Assembly (NCBI RefSeq): GCF_002924445.1
Contig: NZ_PIGG01000015.1
Span: forward strand, 1-64,000
Length of the DNA stretch: 64,000 bases
DNA from: Minwuia thermotolerans
GTDB lineage: Bacteria; Pseudomonadota; Alphaproteobacteria; Minwuiales; Minwuiaceae
Reading direction: 5' to 3'
Shown here piece by piece: positions 19,554-28,951 of this stretch. The number at the start of each line of letters is the position of its first letter. Position 1 is the stretch's first letter. A program made the position numbers and the translations under genes. The notes under the pieces are model-generated. The model saw only the letters and a list, made by a program, of their open reading frames with translations. It did not search any database and was not told where the DNA came from.

Positions 19554-22500
19554 TCAGGGGCCTTCGCCCGGGTTGAGGGCAGGCGTCAAGAAGCTCGTCT
19601 GACCGGTCCAGTTGAGCCCGGTGAGTGTGCCGTCATGGGCGGCCATGCGGACGTAGTAGGTATTGCCGCCGTAGAGGCCGGTGAGCGTGATCGAGGGACC
19701 AGCCCCGGTCTTCTTTGAGCCGCCGCCGGGGCCGAAGGGCGAGGTGGCAAAGGCGACGACATAGCCCTGGACGTCGGCGTCGCCCACCGGGTCGCAGGAG
19801 ACGGACCCGGTGTTCTTGTCGATCGCGGCTGCCGACAAGCCGGTGGGCGCCGAGGGCGCCGGGTTGGCGTATGTGTCGGCGGCCGGGTTGGCGACGCCGC
19901 CGGAGCCGACGCTGCGCACCCGGATGCGCGCTGTGCGAAACGGCCCACCGTCCGCGGCCTGTTCGTCGGCCGTCCAGGATGCGGCGCCGGCGGCGGCAAT
20001 CTCGGTGCGCTTCAGGCTCAGGCTGTCGGCCGCGGCGCCGCCCAGGAACTCGACGTCGTAGGAGGCCGCGCCGGCCACCGTGTCCCAGGTCCAGTCGAGA
20101 TCGCCGTTCGACAGCTCGGTGAGGGCGAAGCTCGCGGCATCGACCGCATCCGGCGGGGTGACCTGGTCGGAGATGTTGCGCACGATCCGTGTGCCTTCGC
20201 CGCCCGGCCCTTCGGCCCAGTACTCGACCACCAGCGTGTCGTCGACGTCGGGCACGATGCCCTTCAGCTCCGGCGCGGCCGAGGGCGTGAGCTCCGCATA
20301 GTCGCCGCCGTCCGCCCGGAAGCGCGCGCGGTAGAGCACCGCGCCCGGCGCCGACGGGCCGACCAGCGTCATCTCCCGGGCGTCGCCGAGATCGCGGAGC
20401 GCGATCTTCACGTCCAGCCAGACCGGCGACGACGAGTTCGCACCGAGGCCGGCGGCGGCGACCTCCTCGGGCTGGGCGGTGTCGGTCTCGGCCGTGTGGA
20501 CGCGGGCATCGTCGACGACCGCGGCGATGGCGACCGTGCCGTCCGGCCGGGGCTCGGTGTCCAGGATCAGCAGCTCCCGCCAGACCTGGTCCGCCTTGCC
20601 GAACATGGCCCGGGTCGGCTTCCGGCCGTCGCGCTTGAGCGCGATCCAGTCCTTCGGATTGGCGTGATAGTCGCGGCCCTGGGCCGGCTCGGCGAGATAG
20701 GCGGCCAGGTCGGCGGCGTCGATCACCAGCGTGCGCTCGTGCGCGCCGACCGTCGCCTTCACAGGGCCCCAGAGCTCGCCATCCGGCGCCACCAGGCCGA
20801 TGACATGGTCGCCGCCTTCCGCGTCGAGGGCGAACGGCTCGTCGAGCGTCAGCGTCCGCCCATCCGGCGAGAGGCCGGTCGCCATGGCGCTCTGCCCCCA
20901 GGCGGGCCGGTAGTGCGCCAGTGCGATCTTCTGGCCGCGGCGCAGGAAGCGCCCGCGTTTCAGGGCGGAGAAGGTGACGAACAGCCGCCGGAAGCGGTGC
21001 GCCGCCGCTTCGGTCACGCCCTCCCGCCAGGCCTGGGGGAAGTTGTCGATGCCGGTGAAGCGGACGTCGGCGACCCGGTCGGGCGCGATGCCGTCCAGGG
21101 CGGCGATGACGTCGCGCTCGACGCCGGCGGCGTCGGTGAACAGCACCCGCGCGGCGTTGGCGTCCTCGCTGGTCACGTGCAGGCGGCGGATCTGCAGCGA
21201 GCCGCGGACGATGTCGTGGGGCGCGAAGGCGGCGACCGGAATCGGCTGCGGCTCGTCGCGCCAGAAGGTGAGGTCCGCGCCGATGCGGATCGGCTGGGCC
21301 CGGCCGGCCCGGAGCACGGCGGTGAGCTCCTCCCAGGGCGTCGCATCGCCGGTGAAGAGATGGTTGAACGTGTCGCCGCGCGCCGCCCAGGTCTCGGCCA
21401 GCGCCTGCAGCGTGGCCAGATCCACGCGGTGGTCGGCGAGGCCGGCCTGCCGGTCGTCCTGGGCGATGTGGCGCGCCGCCGCCTCGATCGCCGCGGTCGG
21501 GCCCTCGACCCATTCCTCGGCGCCCGCGTCCCAGTATTCATGGATGCCAGTCGCGGTGGCGAACAGCGTCCGGCTCTGCGCCGTCGCCGCCGTGCCCTTG
21601 AAGCGGATCGCCAGCACCGTCTCGTCGTCGAAGACCTGGTCGGAGGGAACGAAGCCCTTCAGCCCCGACCAGACCGTGCGGTCGGAGGCGGCCGAGGTGC
21701 CGACCGTGTTGTTGGTGCGGCGGACGCGGACCTCGTAGCGGCCGCGGTCGACCGCGTAGAGCTTCGAGAGCCGCTGCGGCGTCGTGGTGCCGGCGGTGAA
21801 GCTCTCCGCGCCCAGCAGCTCGAACGACGCGCCTTCGACCGGGTCGCCGTTGTCGTCGATCTCGCGCGCCTCGACGCGCCAGGTCACCGTGGTCTGGCGG
21901 ATGCGGTTAGAGACCGTCTTGAACAGCGCGCCGGGCCATTCGATGTCGACGCCGATGCGGTCGGCGACCTGGCCGGCCGGGCAGGCGGCGAAGGGCCCGA
22001 GGAAGAGGTCGTCGGTGGTCTCGCCGCCCTCCAGCTCGTTCTCGGCGCGGAGCTTGGTGCCGGCCGGCTCGGAGGAGCTGGTGACGGCCGCGGGGAACAG
22101 CGTCACCGGGTCGCCGGGCTCGACGATCTCGATCTCCAGCGCGCCACCAGCGGTGGTCACGCCATCGGCCTCGGTCCAGATCACCGTGTCCTCGAACTCC
22201 AGGCGGTCGAGGCGGACCTTGTCCCTGCCGAGGCTGTAGAGGGCGAAGACCAGGTGCTCGTTGTCGGCGAACTCGCCATAGGGCGGCGCGATCCACTTCG
22301 GCGCGAAGCGGACCGTGCCGTGCAGCTCGGGGATGCGCTCGCCGGCGCGGACGATCTGACCCGACAGCGTGGCGCGGAAGGCCTCGCCCGGCCCCGGCAG
22401 CGGCGGCGGCGCGGCGGGCGCAGACGGCGGGAACAGGGCGTTGATCAGGAAGCCGCCGGCGACGGAGATCACGGCGGTCGCGACCGCCGCTCCCAAGGTG

Positions 22501-22880
22501 CCCGCGCCGAACATGGCGGCGCCGGCATAGGGCGCCACCACCATCAGGGCGATCATGGCCACCATGGCGATGGGATTGGAGCCGCCCTCGCTATCGGCCG
22601 GCGGCGGCGGCGTGACGTAGAGCACGTCGCCGGCGAGGAAGCGGACGGTCTCCCACTCGTTCTCGCCCGTCAGCGGGTGAGAACGCAGCAGCGCCGAAGC
22701 GCCCTTCCAGCAGAGCGGCCGGGCCGGGGCTGCGTCGTCCAGCAGCATCAGCGCTGTCGCCGCCGTGATCCCGGTCGGCAGCTGGCGCACCTCCGCGCCC
22801 AGCAGCGGCCGGAGCGGATCCTTCGCGATCACCACGCGGACGCCGTTCGCCGGCAGGGGGCCTGTCAGAAGCGGGTTCAC
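19554..22880 (-). CDS. Tail tip / host-specificity protein (TipJ, lambda J-like)
   Basis: At 1108 residues this is the central tail-tip protein. A hydrophobic Ala/Gly-rich segment near residues 112-150 (VAMIALMVVAPYAGAAMFGAGTL and onward) is characteristic of TipJ proteins, as is the following APPPLPGPGEAFRATLSGQIVRAGERIPELHGTVRFAP strand region. The C-terminal part has fibronectin-III-like domains (PSAPTGLSAAAIDKNTGSV...). It overlaps the upstream peptidase gene by 4 bases. It indicates a long non-contractile tail with a lambda/GTA-type tip rather than a Mu baseplate. Confidence 0.88.
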   Translation of the reverse strand: MNPLLTGPLPANGVRVVIAKDPLRPLLGAEVRQLPTGITAATALMLLDDAAPARPLCWKGASALLRSHPLTGENEWETVRFLAGDVLYVTPPPPADSEGGSNPIAMVAMIALMVVAPYAGAAMFGAGTLGAAVATAVISVAGGFLINALFPPSAPAAPPPLPGPGEAFRATLSGQIVRAGERIPELHGTVRFAPKWIAPPYGEFADNEHLVFALYSLGRDKVRLDRLEFEDTVIWTEADGVTTAGGALEIEIVEPGDPVTLFPAAVTSSSEPAGTKLRAENELEGGETTDDLFLGPFAACPAGQVADRIGVDIEWPGALFKTVSNRIRQTTVTWRVEAREIDDNGDPVEGASFELLGAESFTAGTTTPQRLSKLYAVDRGRYEVRVRRTNNTVGTSAASDRTVWSGLKGFVPSDQVFDDETVLAIRFKGTAATAQSRTLFATATGIHEYWDAGAEEWVEGPTAAIEAAARHIAQDDRQAGLADHRVDLATLQALAETWAARGDTFNHLFTGDATPWEELTAVLRAGRAQPIRIGADLTFWRDEPQPIPVAAFAPHDIVRGSLQIRRLHVTSEDANAARVLFTDAAGVERDVIAALDGIAPDRVADVRFTGIDNFPQAWREGVTEAAAHRFRRLFVTFSALKRGRFLRRGQKIALAHYRPAWGQSAMATGLSPDGRTLTLDEPFALDAEGGDHVIGLVAPDGELWGPVKATVGAHERTLVIDAADLAAYLAEPAQGRDYHANPKDWIALKRDGRKPTRAMFGKADQVWRELLILDTEPRPDGTVAIAAVVDDARVHTAETDTAQPEEVAAAGLGANSSSPVWLDVKIALRDLGDAREMTLVGPSAPGAVLYRARFRADGGDYAELTPSAAPELKGIVPDVDDTLVVEYWAEGPGGEGTRIVRNISDQVTPPDAVDAASFALTELSNGDLDWTWDTVAGAASYDVEFLGGAAADSLSLKRTEIAAAGAASWTADEQAADGGPFRTARIRVRSVGSGGVANPAADTYANPAPSAPTGLSAAAIDKNTGSVSCDPVGDADVQGYVVAFATSPFGPGGGSKKTGAGPSITLTGLYGGNTYYVRMAAHDGTLTGLNWTGQTSFLTPALNPGEGP

Positions 22881-23362
22881 GGCTTCGCCTCCGCAGCCGG
22901 GCGGCAGGCCTCGATCGAGGTCCAGCTGCGCGCGCGTGCCGTCGACCAGGGCTCCAGCACCACGCCGTCGAAGCGGGCGCAGTGCAGCAGCCCCGTCGCG
23001 CCCTGGCCCAGCGCCGTCCAGGTGCCGACATGACAGAACGCGCCCCGGCGGAAGACGACGACGTCGCCATGGCGCCAGCCGGCGGTGGTGGCGAGCCGCG
23101 CCGCTTCCTCGCCCTCGGCGCGGGTCACCACCGGCCAGGCGGCGTCCAGCTCGGCGTCGGCGATGGCCTGGCGGAGCGCGGCGGCCGAGACGAGGTCGCC
23201 ATAGTCGGCAAGGCTGACGGGCAGTTCGCGGCCCATCATCCCGCGCTGGACGAAGGCGGTGAAGCTGCCGCAGTCGAAGGCGTCGGGCCCGGCTGCGCCG
23301 CGTTCCCAGGGCAGCCCGATCAGCGGCCGGACGAAGCGAATGGAGTCCGAACGGTTCAGCAT
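22877..23362 (-). CDS. NlpC/P60-like tail peptidase
   Basis: This 161-residue protein resembles tail-associated NlpC/P60-fold cell-wall peptidases. The catalytic Cys is in FDCGSFTAF (Cys31), and the His is in CHVGTW (His111), preceded by GDVVVFRRG, the usual strand before the histidine. It lies immediately upstream of the tail-tip gene, as lambda K and GTA peptidases do, and overlaps it by 4 bases. It probably opens peptidoglycan during DNA entry. Confidence 0.82.
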   Translation of the reverse strand: MLNRSDSIRFVRPLIGLPWERGAAGPDAFDCGSFTAFVQRGMMGRELPVSLADYGDLVSAAALRQAIADAELDAAWPVVTRAEGEEAARLATTAGWRHGDVVVFRRGAFCHVGTWTALGQGATGLLHCARFDGVVLEPWSTARARSWTSIEACRPAAEAKP

Positions 23363-23366
23363 CCCC

Positions 23367-23897
23367 TCAGCCCCCGATCAGCGGGTGGCTGGAGCGGGTG
23401 TAGATCAACCCCGCGGCCCGCTCCCAGTTGAACATGCCGGCGCGCGCCCGGACGGCGCGGTCGGTGGCGAGGCTCTCGCGGATCTCCAGGCCCTCGACGA
23501 TGGCGGCCGGGCCGGTGAGGTCGGTCGAGAGATACGAGCGGACGGTGAGCTCGACGGCGGCGTCGGAGGCGAGCGTCAGGTCGAGCACCCGCTCCAGCGC
23601 GGCGTTGGCGTTCATCGCCTCCAGCTCGATCTCGGGGCTGCGGTCGCGCTTGGTCGCCGGCCAGGTCAGCTGGAAGCCCGAGCGCTGGAAGGTCACGGTC
23701 TCGCCCGGGTTCGCGGGCGCCGTCGCCTCCAGGGTCAGCTGGTGGCCGACGCGGTCGTTGACCACGCGTACCGGCTCGCTCAGCGCCGGGTGGCGGAACT
23801 CCAGGGTGACCAGCTCCACCTCGCCGGCCGGCAGCGAGGCCTCGTGCTCGCGGATCGCCAGGCTGGCGCGCTCGGCGTCTGTCAGGAAGGCCGGCAT
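23367..23897 (-). CDS. Minor tail protein, DUF1833-like
   Basis: The start at 23897 shares one base with the preceding stop (TGATG), giving 176 residues. PAFLTDAERASLAIREHEASLPAGEVELVTLEFRHPALSEPVRVVND resembles DUF1833 proteins found between tape-measure and NlpC genes of siphoviruses. It is beta-rich. By position it is a distal tail or hub component. Confidence 0.72.
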   Translation of the reverse strand: MPAFLTDAERASLAIREHEASLPAGEVELVTLEFRHPALSEPVRVVNDRVGHQLTLEATAPANPGETVTFQRSGFQLTWPATKRDRSPEIELEAMNANAALERVLDLTLASDAAVELTVRSYLSTDLTGPAAIVEGLEIRESLATDRAVRARAGMFNWERAAGLIYTRSSHPLIGG

Positions 23898-24391
23898 CAG
23901 GCCACCGCCGCCGGGTAATCGCTGTGCACCAGCTCGGCCAGATCGGCCAGCGCCTGGATGCCGGCCGCGCCCATGACCTCGGCGATCTGCATCGCCGCCA
24001 GCACGTCGGCCTCGGGCGTCGGCAGGTCGAGGATCTCGATCTGGACGGCGGCGATCCAGCGGTCGCCGTCCGGCTGGCCGGCGCGCCAGGGCTCGACGGC
24101 CATGCGGCACTCGGTCTCGACATAGGCCTCGCCCGTCCAGACCGGCATCAGGAAGGTCCGGGCGCCGCGGCCGAGATTGAGCCGCCACCAGCCCTTCAGG
24201 ATCTCGAACTGGCGCAGCGTGGTCTCGATCTCGACCTGGTAGCGGGCCGGCGAGACCGTGAAGAGCGATTCCCGGTCGGTCCAGCCCTGGTCCATCTCGA
24301 CCGCGTTGAACGAGGTCATGGGCTGCAGCTGCAGCGGTTCGCGGAACGGCGTGTAGGGCACGCCGGCCGGCCATGTCACCGGGGCGCTCAC
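23897..24391 (-). CDS. Minor tail protein
   Basis: This 164-residue protein overlaps the tape-measure stop by ATGA and lies between the tape measure and the DUF1833-like protein. The body (VTWPAGVPYTPFREPLQLQPMTSFNAVEMDQGWTDRE...) is beta-rich with conserved aromatic residues (LKGWWRLNLGRGARTFLMPVW), suggesting a distal-tail protein. I cannot name a family with certainty. Confidence 0.65.
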   Translation of the reverse strand: MSAPVTWPAGVPYTPFREPLQLQPMTSFNAVEMDQGWTDRESLFTVSPARYQVEIETTLRQFEILKGWWRLNLGRGARTFLMPVWTGEAYVETECRMAVEPWRAGQPDGDRWIAAVQIEILDLPTPEADVLAAMQIAEVMGAAGIQALADLAELVHSDYPAAVA

Positions 24392-27279
24392 GGGTTGGCC
24401 CTCGGCCGGGGCAGGCTCATGGGCAGGCCGCCGTCGCGCATGGCGGCGAAGACCGGGCCCTGGCCGGAGCGGAGGTCGGCAGCGATGTCGCCGGAGACGT
24501 CGTCCTTCAGGCGCCGCAGGAAGTCGATGCGCAGCCCGCCGTCAGGCGTGCGGCTGGCCTTCGCCTCGGCCTCGCCCCCCAGGTGATTGTGGATCTCGAC
24601 GTTCATGCCGCCGCCGGCGACCTCGGCCCGGCCGGACGAGACCGCCGCCATGGCGCGCAGGCTCTCGGCCAGGCCGGAGATGGTCCGCGCCGTCGCCGCC
24701 TGCTGCGCCTCGGTCAGCACCCGCTCACCTTCCAGCAGCACTGCCGGCACCTCGCGCGGGCCGAGGCCCGCGGCGGCCGTGCCCTCGTGATAGCGCGGCG
24801 CGGTGCGGAACAGCGCCGCCGGCAGCGTCCGCGGCGCCTGGCCGTCGCGGCCGGCGACGCCGCCCTCGTGCAGCGGCGTCACCCCGGTGACCGAGCCCAG
24901 CGACCCACCCGCGCCGGGCCCGAAGGACGGCGCGAACAGGCTGCCGAAGATCTGCCCCAGCTCGCCCAGCCCCTGTTGCAGGATCGGGCTGATCGACATC
25001 TGGAAGGCCAGCCGCGCCAGCTCGGCGACGGCGAAATCGACGAAGTCGGAGAGCGAGGCCTTGCCCTGCACCAGGCGCACGAAGAAGTCCTCGGCGGAGC
25101 GGGTGGCGCGGTCGAACAGGTCCTCGGAGACCGCGGCCCAGTCGCCCTGGACGGCCTCCGCCTCGGCCATGGCGCGCTCGATGCCGGCGGCCCAGTCGGT
25201 GCGCCGGTCGAGATCCTCGCGATAGGCCTCGGCCAGCATCCCCTCATGGATGCGCTCGACGTCGGCGGCGAACTCGGCATAGCCGGCCGCGGTCTCGTCC
25301 AGCCCGGCCAGGGCCTCGTCCCGCCACCGGTCGGCGGCGGCCGCGGCGCGCTCAAAGCTCGGCGCCAGCTGGTCGAGCCGCTGGGAGATGTCGTCGGTGG
25401 TCTGCTCGTGCAGCCGGGCGGTCTCCTCGGCCGCGCGGGCGGCCTCGCGGGTCGCCTTGGCATGATCGCGCTCGGCCTGCTGCGCCAGCAGCAGCTCCGA
25501 GACCAGCGCCTCCAGCTCCAGGGCCTGGCGGCGCGTGACCTCGATCTTCGCGTCGGCCGCCTGCTCGACGATGCGGGCTGTCTGCTGCTCGGCCTCGATG
25601 TCGATCGCGGTCAGCCGCTCGAAGTCCGGCGAGACCTGGCGGGCGCGGCGCAGACGCTCGATCGCCGCCAGCTCGGCCTCGGCGTCCGCGATCGCGTCGG
25701 CGAAGGGGTTCTTCTTCGGCGCGCGCCCCGGCGGGTCGTCGTCACCGCTGCCGGCCTTCGTCTCCGCCGACTTCAGCCGCTCAATCTCGGCGCGGGTGGC
25801 GGCGATGCTGCTCTGGAGCTGTTCCAGCTCGGCGCGGGCGTGGTCGATGTCCTCACTATCACCCTGGCGCTGGTGACTTTGGACGAGGCCAAGCGCCAGG
25901 TTGTTGGGCTGGCTCCGCTGCAGCAGCTGCCGTTCTTCTTCCCGGGCCTGCAGGTCGGCGGCCAGGCTGTCGAGCTCCGCCGTGAGCGCCTGCTCCCGAA
26001 GACGCTGTCCCTGCAGGCGGAGTTCCGCCGTCTCCAGCGCCGCCGCGCGGCTGTTGTCGGTCAGCCGGCCGAGGGCGCGGGCCTGTCGCTCGATGGCCTC
26101 GGTCGCGGTGTCCGTGTCGCCGCCGAGGTCAATCATCGACGCGGCGGCTGTTGCGGCCACGCCGGCGACCAGGCCGATTGGGTTCGACCGCATGGCGACG
26201 TTGAGGCCGCGCATGGCGATCGCCGCGCCGCCGGTCGCGGCGGCGAAGCCGGCCGTGGCGATCCGCGCGGTGGCGTAGCCGGCGGCGAGCGCCGCGATCG
26301 TCTCCAGGTTGCGCGCCGCGAAAACGGTGATGTCGCCGATCGCGGAGGCGACGGTGGAGAGCCCGTCGACCACGGCCGGATCCCGCAGGACGACGGCGAG
26401 TTCCTGCGCCGATTCGGTGACCGCGTCGAGGAAGCCGCCCTCGGCCAGCGCCACCTCCAGGTCGAAGATCGTCGTGCCGAAGCGGTTGAAGGCCGCGCGC
26501 GCCGATTCGGCGGCTCCGGTCACGCCATCGGCGAATTCGGCCCGCAGCTGGCGGGCGAAGCGCGGGATGAAGTCGTCGGAAAAGAGTTCGCCCTGCTCCA
26601 GCATATCCGAAAGCGCCTGTGTCGAGACGCCCATGGCCCTGGCGGCGACCTGGAAGGCGCCCGGCAGGACTTCGCCCAGCTGGCCGCGCAGCTCCTCGGC
26701 TGAGACCTTGCCCTTGGAGATCACCTGCTGGATCGCCAGCAGGGCGCGCTCGGTCTCGTTCGACGACCGGCCCAGCACGGCCATGGCCTCGGAGACGGCG
26801 GTGAAGATCTCGCGGGTCTGGCCGGCGTCGATCGCCGTGCCCCGGGTCGCGGCCGCCAGCGCCGTGAAACTCTCGATCGCCGGCCGGAGCGAGAGGCCGA
26901 GGCGGTCGGCCTCGGCGCGCACGAAGGCCATGGCGTCGGCGCCGGCCTCCGCCGAGCCGGTGGCGACCGCCAGTGCGTTCGTCATGGATTCGACGGCGAC
27001 GCCGGTCTCGGCGATCGAGCGGGCAACGCGCAGCGCGCCGAAGGCGGCCAGGGCGGCGACCACGCCGCGGACCGCGCGCTCCAGCTCGACGCCGGAGCGG
27101 GCCATGCGTTGCTGCTCGGCCGCAGCCGAGCGGGTGGCGCGCTCGAAGCCGCGTTGGGCCTCGGCGGCGCGGTCGGTGGAGCGGTCCAGCCGCTCCAGCC
27201 CGGCCTCGGCCTCGCGGGTGGCGCCGGTGAAACCGGCATCCCGGGCGGTGAGCGTCAGGCCGACGCGGTACTCGGTCAT
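24388..27279 (-). CDS. Tail tape-measure protein
   Basis: At 963 residues this is the longest helical protein of the tail cluster. The first 80 residues are coiled coil, a canonical tape-measure domain follows (KGKVSAEELRGQLGEVLPGAFQVAARAMGVSTQALSDML), then hydrophobic Ala/Gly-rich segments at about 310-385, long coiled-coil stretches to about residue 740, and a C-terminal phage-tail domain (YHEGTAAAGLGPREVPAVLLEGERVL). Its start overlaps the frameshifted chaperone stop by 4 bases. The length predicts a medium-length tail. Confidence 0.92.
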   Translation of the reverse strand: MTEYRVGLTLTARDAGFTGATREAEAGLERLDRSTDRAAEAQRGFERATRSAAAEQQRMARSGVELERAVRGVVAALAAFGALRVARSIAETGVAVESMTNALAVATGSAEAGADAMAFVRAEADRLGLSLRPAIESFTALAAATRGTAIDAGQTREIFTAVSEAMAVLGRSSNETERALLAIQQVISKGKVSAEELRGQLGEVLPGAFQVAARAMGVSTQALSDMLEQGELFSDDFIPRFARQLRAEFADGVTGAAESARAAFNRFGTTIFDLEVALAEGGFLDAVTESAQELAVVLRDPAVVDGLSTVASAIGDITVFAARNLETIAALAAGYATARIATAGFAAATGGAAIAMRGLNVAMRSNPIGLVAGVAATAAASMIDLGGDTDTATEAIERQARALGRLTDNSRAAALETAELRLQGQRLREQALTAELDSLAADLQAREEERQLLQRSQPNNLALGLVQSHQRQGDSEDIDHARAELEQLQSSIAATRAEIERLKSAETKAGSGDDDPPGRAPKKNPFADAIADAEAELAAIERLRRARQVSPDFERLTAIDIEAEQQTARIVEQAADAKIEVTRRQALELEALVSELLLAQQAERDHAKATREAARAAEETARLHEQTTDDISQRLDQLAPSFERAAAAADRWRDEALAGLDETAAGYAEFAADVERIHEGMLAEAYREDLDRRTDWAAGIERAMAEAEAVQGDWAAVSEDLFDRATRSAEDFFVRLVQGKASLSDFVDFAVAELARLAFQMSISPILQQGLGELGQIFGSLFAPSFGPGAGGSLGSVTGVTPLHEGGVAGRDGQAPRTLPAALFRTAPRYHEGTAAAGLGPREVPAVLLEGERVLTEAQQAATARTISGLAESLRAMAAVSSGRAEVAGGGMNVEIHNHLGGEAEAKASRTPDGGLRIDFLRRLKDDVSGDIAADLRSGQGPVFAAMRDGGLPMSLPRPRANP

Positions 27280-28003
27280 CCGCTACCTCCCGCCGCTTCG
27301 GCGAAGACGGAAACCGCGCCCGCCTCCAGCGCGCGGAGATCGCCGAACCGCGCCGCCGTCATCTCGATGCCGGCCATGCGCGCCGCCGCCTCGACCGCCG
27401 CGTAGTCCAGGGCGGCGGGACGGGAGAGCGGCACGAAGCCGGCGCCGGCGGGAATGAGCTGCATGAGCTGCCGCCACTGGCCCTGGACCAGGGCGAAGAG
27501 CTCGATCGCCGGGCCGGCCGAGGCCGGCAGGACCAGCAGTCCCGCCGCCATCTCGGGGCGCCGCCGCCGCAGGCGCTCCAGCTGGTCCTCGCTCAGGCCC
27601 CATCGCTCGGCCTGGCGGATCGCCGAGGAGCTGCGCCGCGCCCGGCCGCCGGCGAAGCGCCGGCCGAGCTCGCGGAGTTTTTTCTGGCGTACTCCCGGCC
27701 CGACAGCGCCTGCCAGTAGGCCAGTACCGCCGCCTGGACGGCGGGGATGTGGCGCAGGAACTGCGCCTTGGCCGTGTCCGAGAACTCGATATCGGCGCCG
27801 TCCGCGTCGCGGACCTCGGTCCAGCCGACCAGCACCCGGCCGAGAAAGGCGGCGTTGGATTCCTTCGCCAGCGGCTCGGCCTCGTCGACCGGCAGCCGCT
27901 CGAAGACGGCGGTGAACTCCTGGAAGGCCATGGTGCCGTCCGCCTGGGGGGCGGGCACGGCGACGGGCCACGAGAACGTCTCGCGCTCGGAAAGGGTGAA
28001 CAG
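27276..28003 (-). CDS. Tail assembly chaperone, -1 frameshift product (GT-like)
   Basis: If ribosomes slip back one base at the AAAAAAC heptamer (27677-27683), the first 109 codons of the chaperone join a second frame that runs to 27276, next to the tape-measure start, giving about 242 residues. The second frame (LRELGRRFAGGRARRSSSAIRQAERWGLSEDQLERL...) has no ribosome site or plausible start of its own but is clearly protein-like. This is the arrangement of lambda gpG/gpGT. The short form comes from the same start. Confidence 0.78.
27593..28003 (-). CDS. Tail assembly chaperone, short form (G-like)
   Basis: I start this at a CTG (28003) because a perfect AGGAGG lies 5 bases upstream and the codons that follow (FTLSERETFSWPVAVPAP) are the N-terminal strand of the tail-chaperone family. 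GTG at 27958 or ATG at 27931 would cut that strand off and lack ribosome sites. The product is 136 residues. The protein keeps the tape measure soluble during tail assembly. The last 27 residues, after the slippery site, are low-complexity Ser/Ala/Arg, as expected for the short form. Confidence 0.75.
   Translation of the reverse strand: MFTLSERETFSWPVAVPAPQADGTMAFQEFTAVFERLPVDEAEPLAKESNAAFLGRVLVGWTEVRDADGADIEFSDTAKAQFLRHIPAVQAAVLAYWQALSGREYARKNSASSAGASPAAGRGAAPRRSARPSDGA
27648..27683 (-). promoter_or_regulatory. Programmed -1 frameshift signal
   Basis: Read leftward, A AAA AAC (27683-27677) is in the correct phase with the chaperone frame (AGA AAA AAC). Twelve bases downstream a perfect 7-bp GC stem, GCCGGCG-CTT-CGCCGGC (27648-27664), can act as stimulator. 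The shift joins the two frames exactly as required for a GT-type chaperone. Confidence 0.8.
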
Positions 28004-28012
28004 CGGAGCCTC

Positions 28013-28948
28013 CTACTTCGTGGTGATGGTGATCTCGTCGTCGCCCGACGAGGGCGTGATCTGCAGGTCCAGCGGCATTGCCAGTACGCCGTCGCGGTCG
28101 GTGAACTGGCCCGTCTTGATCTGCACCGCCGGCATGGTGATCTCGACGATGTCGCCGCCGCTGGCGCCGTGGGTGATGACGATCGCCTGCGTCCCGGCGG
28201 CCGCGGCCTCCTCGACCAGGTTCTTGGTCCCGATCGTCGGCAGGTCGAGGCTGATCCGCCCGGACATCCGCCGGCGGTTGATGCGCACGCCGCGATGGCC
28301 CGCCATGTCGTCGAAGCTGGGCCGGCGGCCGCAGTCGATCGAGAACTCGGAGACGCGCATGGCCTCGCCGCCGATGGTGATCGTGGTCTCGACCGCGCCC
28401 ACCGGCAGGCCCTCTGCGAAGGCGGGCAGCGAGCCGGAGATCTGCGCCGCCGCGGCGATTGCCTGGCGCAGGCCCAGCATCTGGAAGTTGATCCGCGGCA
28501 CCTGGCCGGCGCGGCCCTCGATCACCGCGTTGCCGCGCGCGCCGAGCAGGCGGCCGTCGACGCCGTCGATGTTGGGATGGATCGTGACCGAGCCGTAGTC
28601 AGCCGAGACCGGCTGGAAGTCGACCTTGGTGTCGGCGGTTACCGTCTGGGCGAAGCCGCAGGCCAGCAGCAGCGCCGCCCAGTGGGGCACGGTATCGAGC
28701 GCGGCGTCGTCGCCGCCGGCGGCGAGCTCGACGGAAAGGCCGAGGGTGGCGTGCGGCGCGCCGACGAACTGCTTCTTGGCGCCGGCACGGCCGTCGACCA
28801 GCTCCCGGTCGCCGTAACTCGCCGCCAGCGGGTTCCACTGTGGGCTGCCGACGCAGAGCACGGCGTCGCCGATCGCCGGCGTCGGGTCCGTGCCCTCGGT
28901 CACCTCGGTCTTCGCCAGGATCAGGTACTCGTCGTAATCATAGGGCAC
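28013..28948 (-). CDS. Major tail tube protein
   Basis: This 311-residue beta-rich protein lies just upstream of the chaperone. It has a typical tail-tube N-terminus (MPYDYDEYLILAKTEVTEGTDPTP) and repeated domain strands (SVELAAGGDDAALDTVPHWAALLLACGF). There is no tail-sheath gene beside it, which supports a siphovirus-type tail. Position upstream of chaperone and tape measure supports the assignment more than any single motif does. Confidence 0.82.
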   Translation of the reverse strand: MPYDYDEYLILAKTEVTEGTDPTPAIGDAVLCVGSPQWNPLAASYGDRELVDGRAGAKKQFVGAPHATLGLSVELAAGGDDAALDTVPHWAALLLACGFAQTVTADTKVDFQPVSADYGSVTIHPNIDGVDGRLLGARGNAVIEGRAGQVPRINFQMLGLRQAIAAAAQISGSLPAFAEGLPVGAVETTITIGGEAMRVSEFSIDCGRRPSFDDMAGHRGVRINRRRMSGRISLDLPTIGTKNLVEEAAAAGTQAIVITHGASGGDIVEITMPAVQIKTGQFTDRDGVLAMPLDLQITPSSGDDEITITTK

Positions 28949-28951
28949 GGC

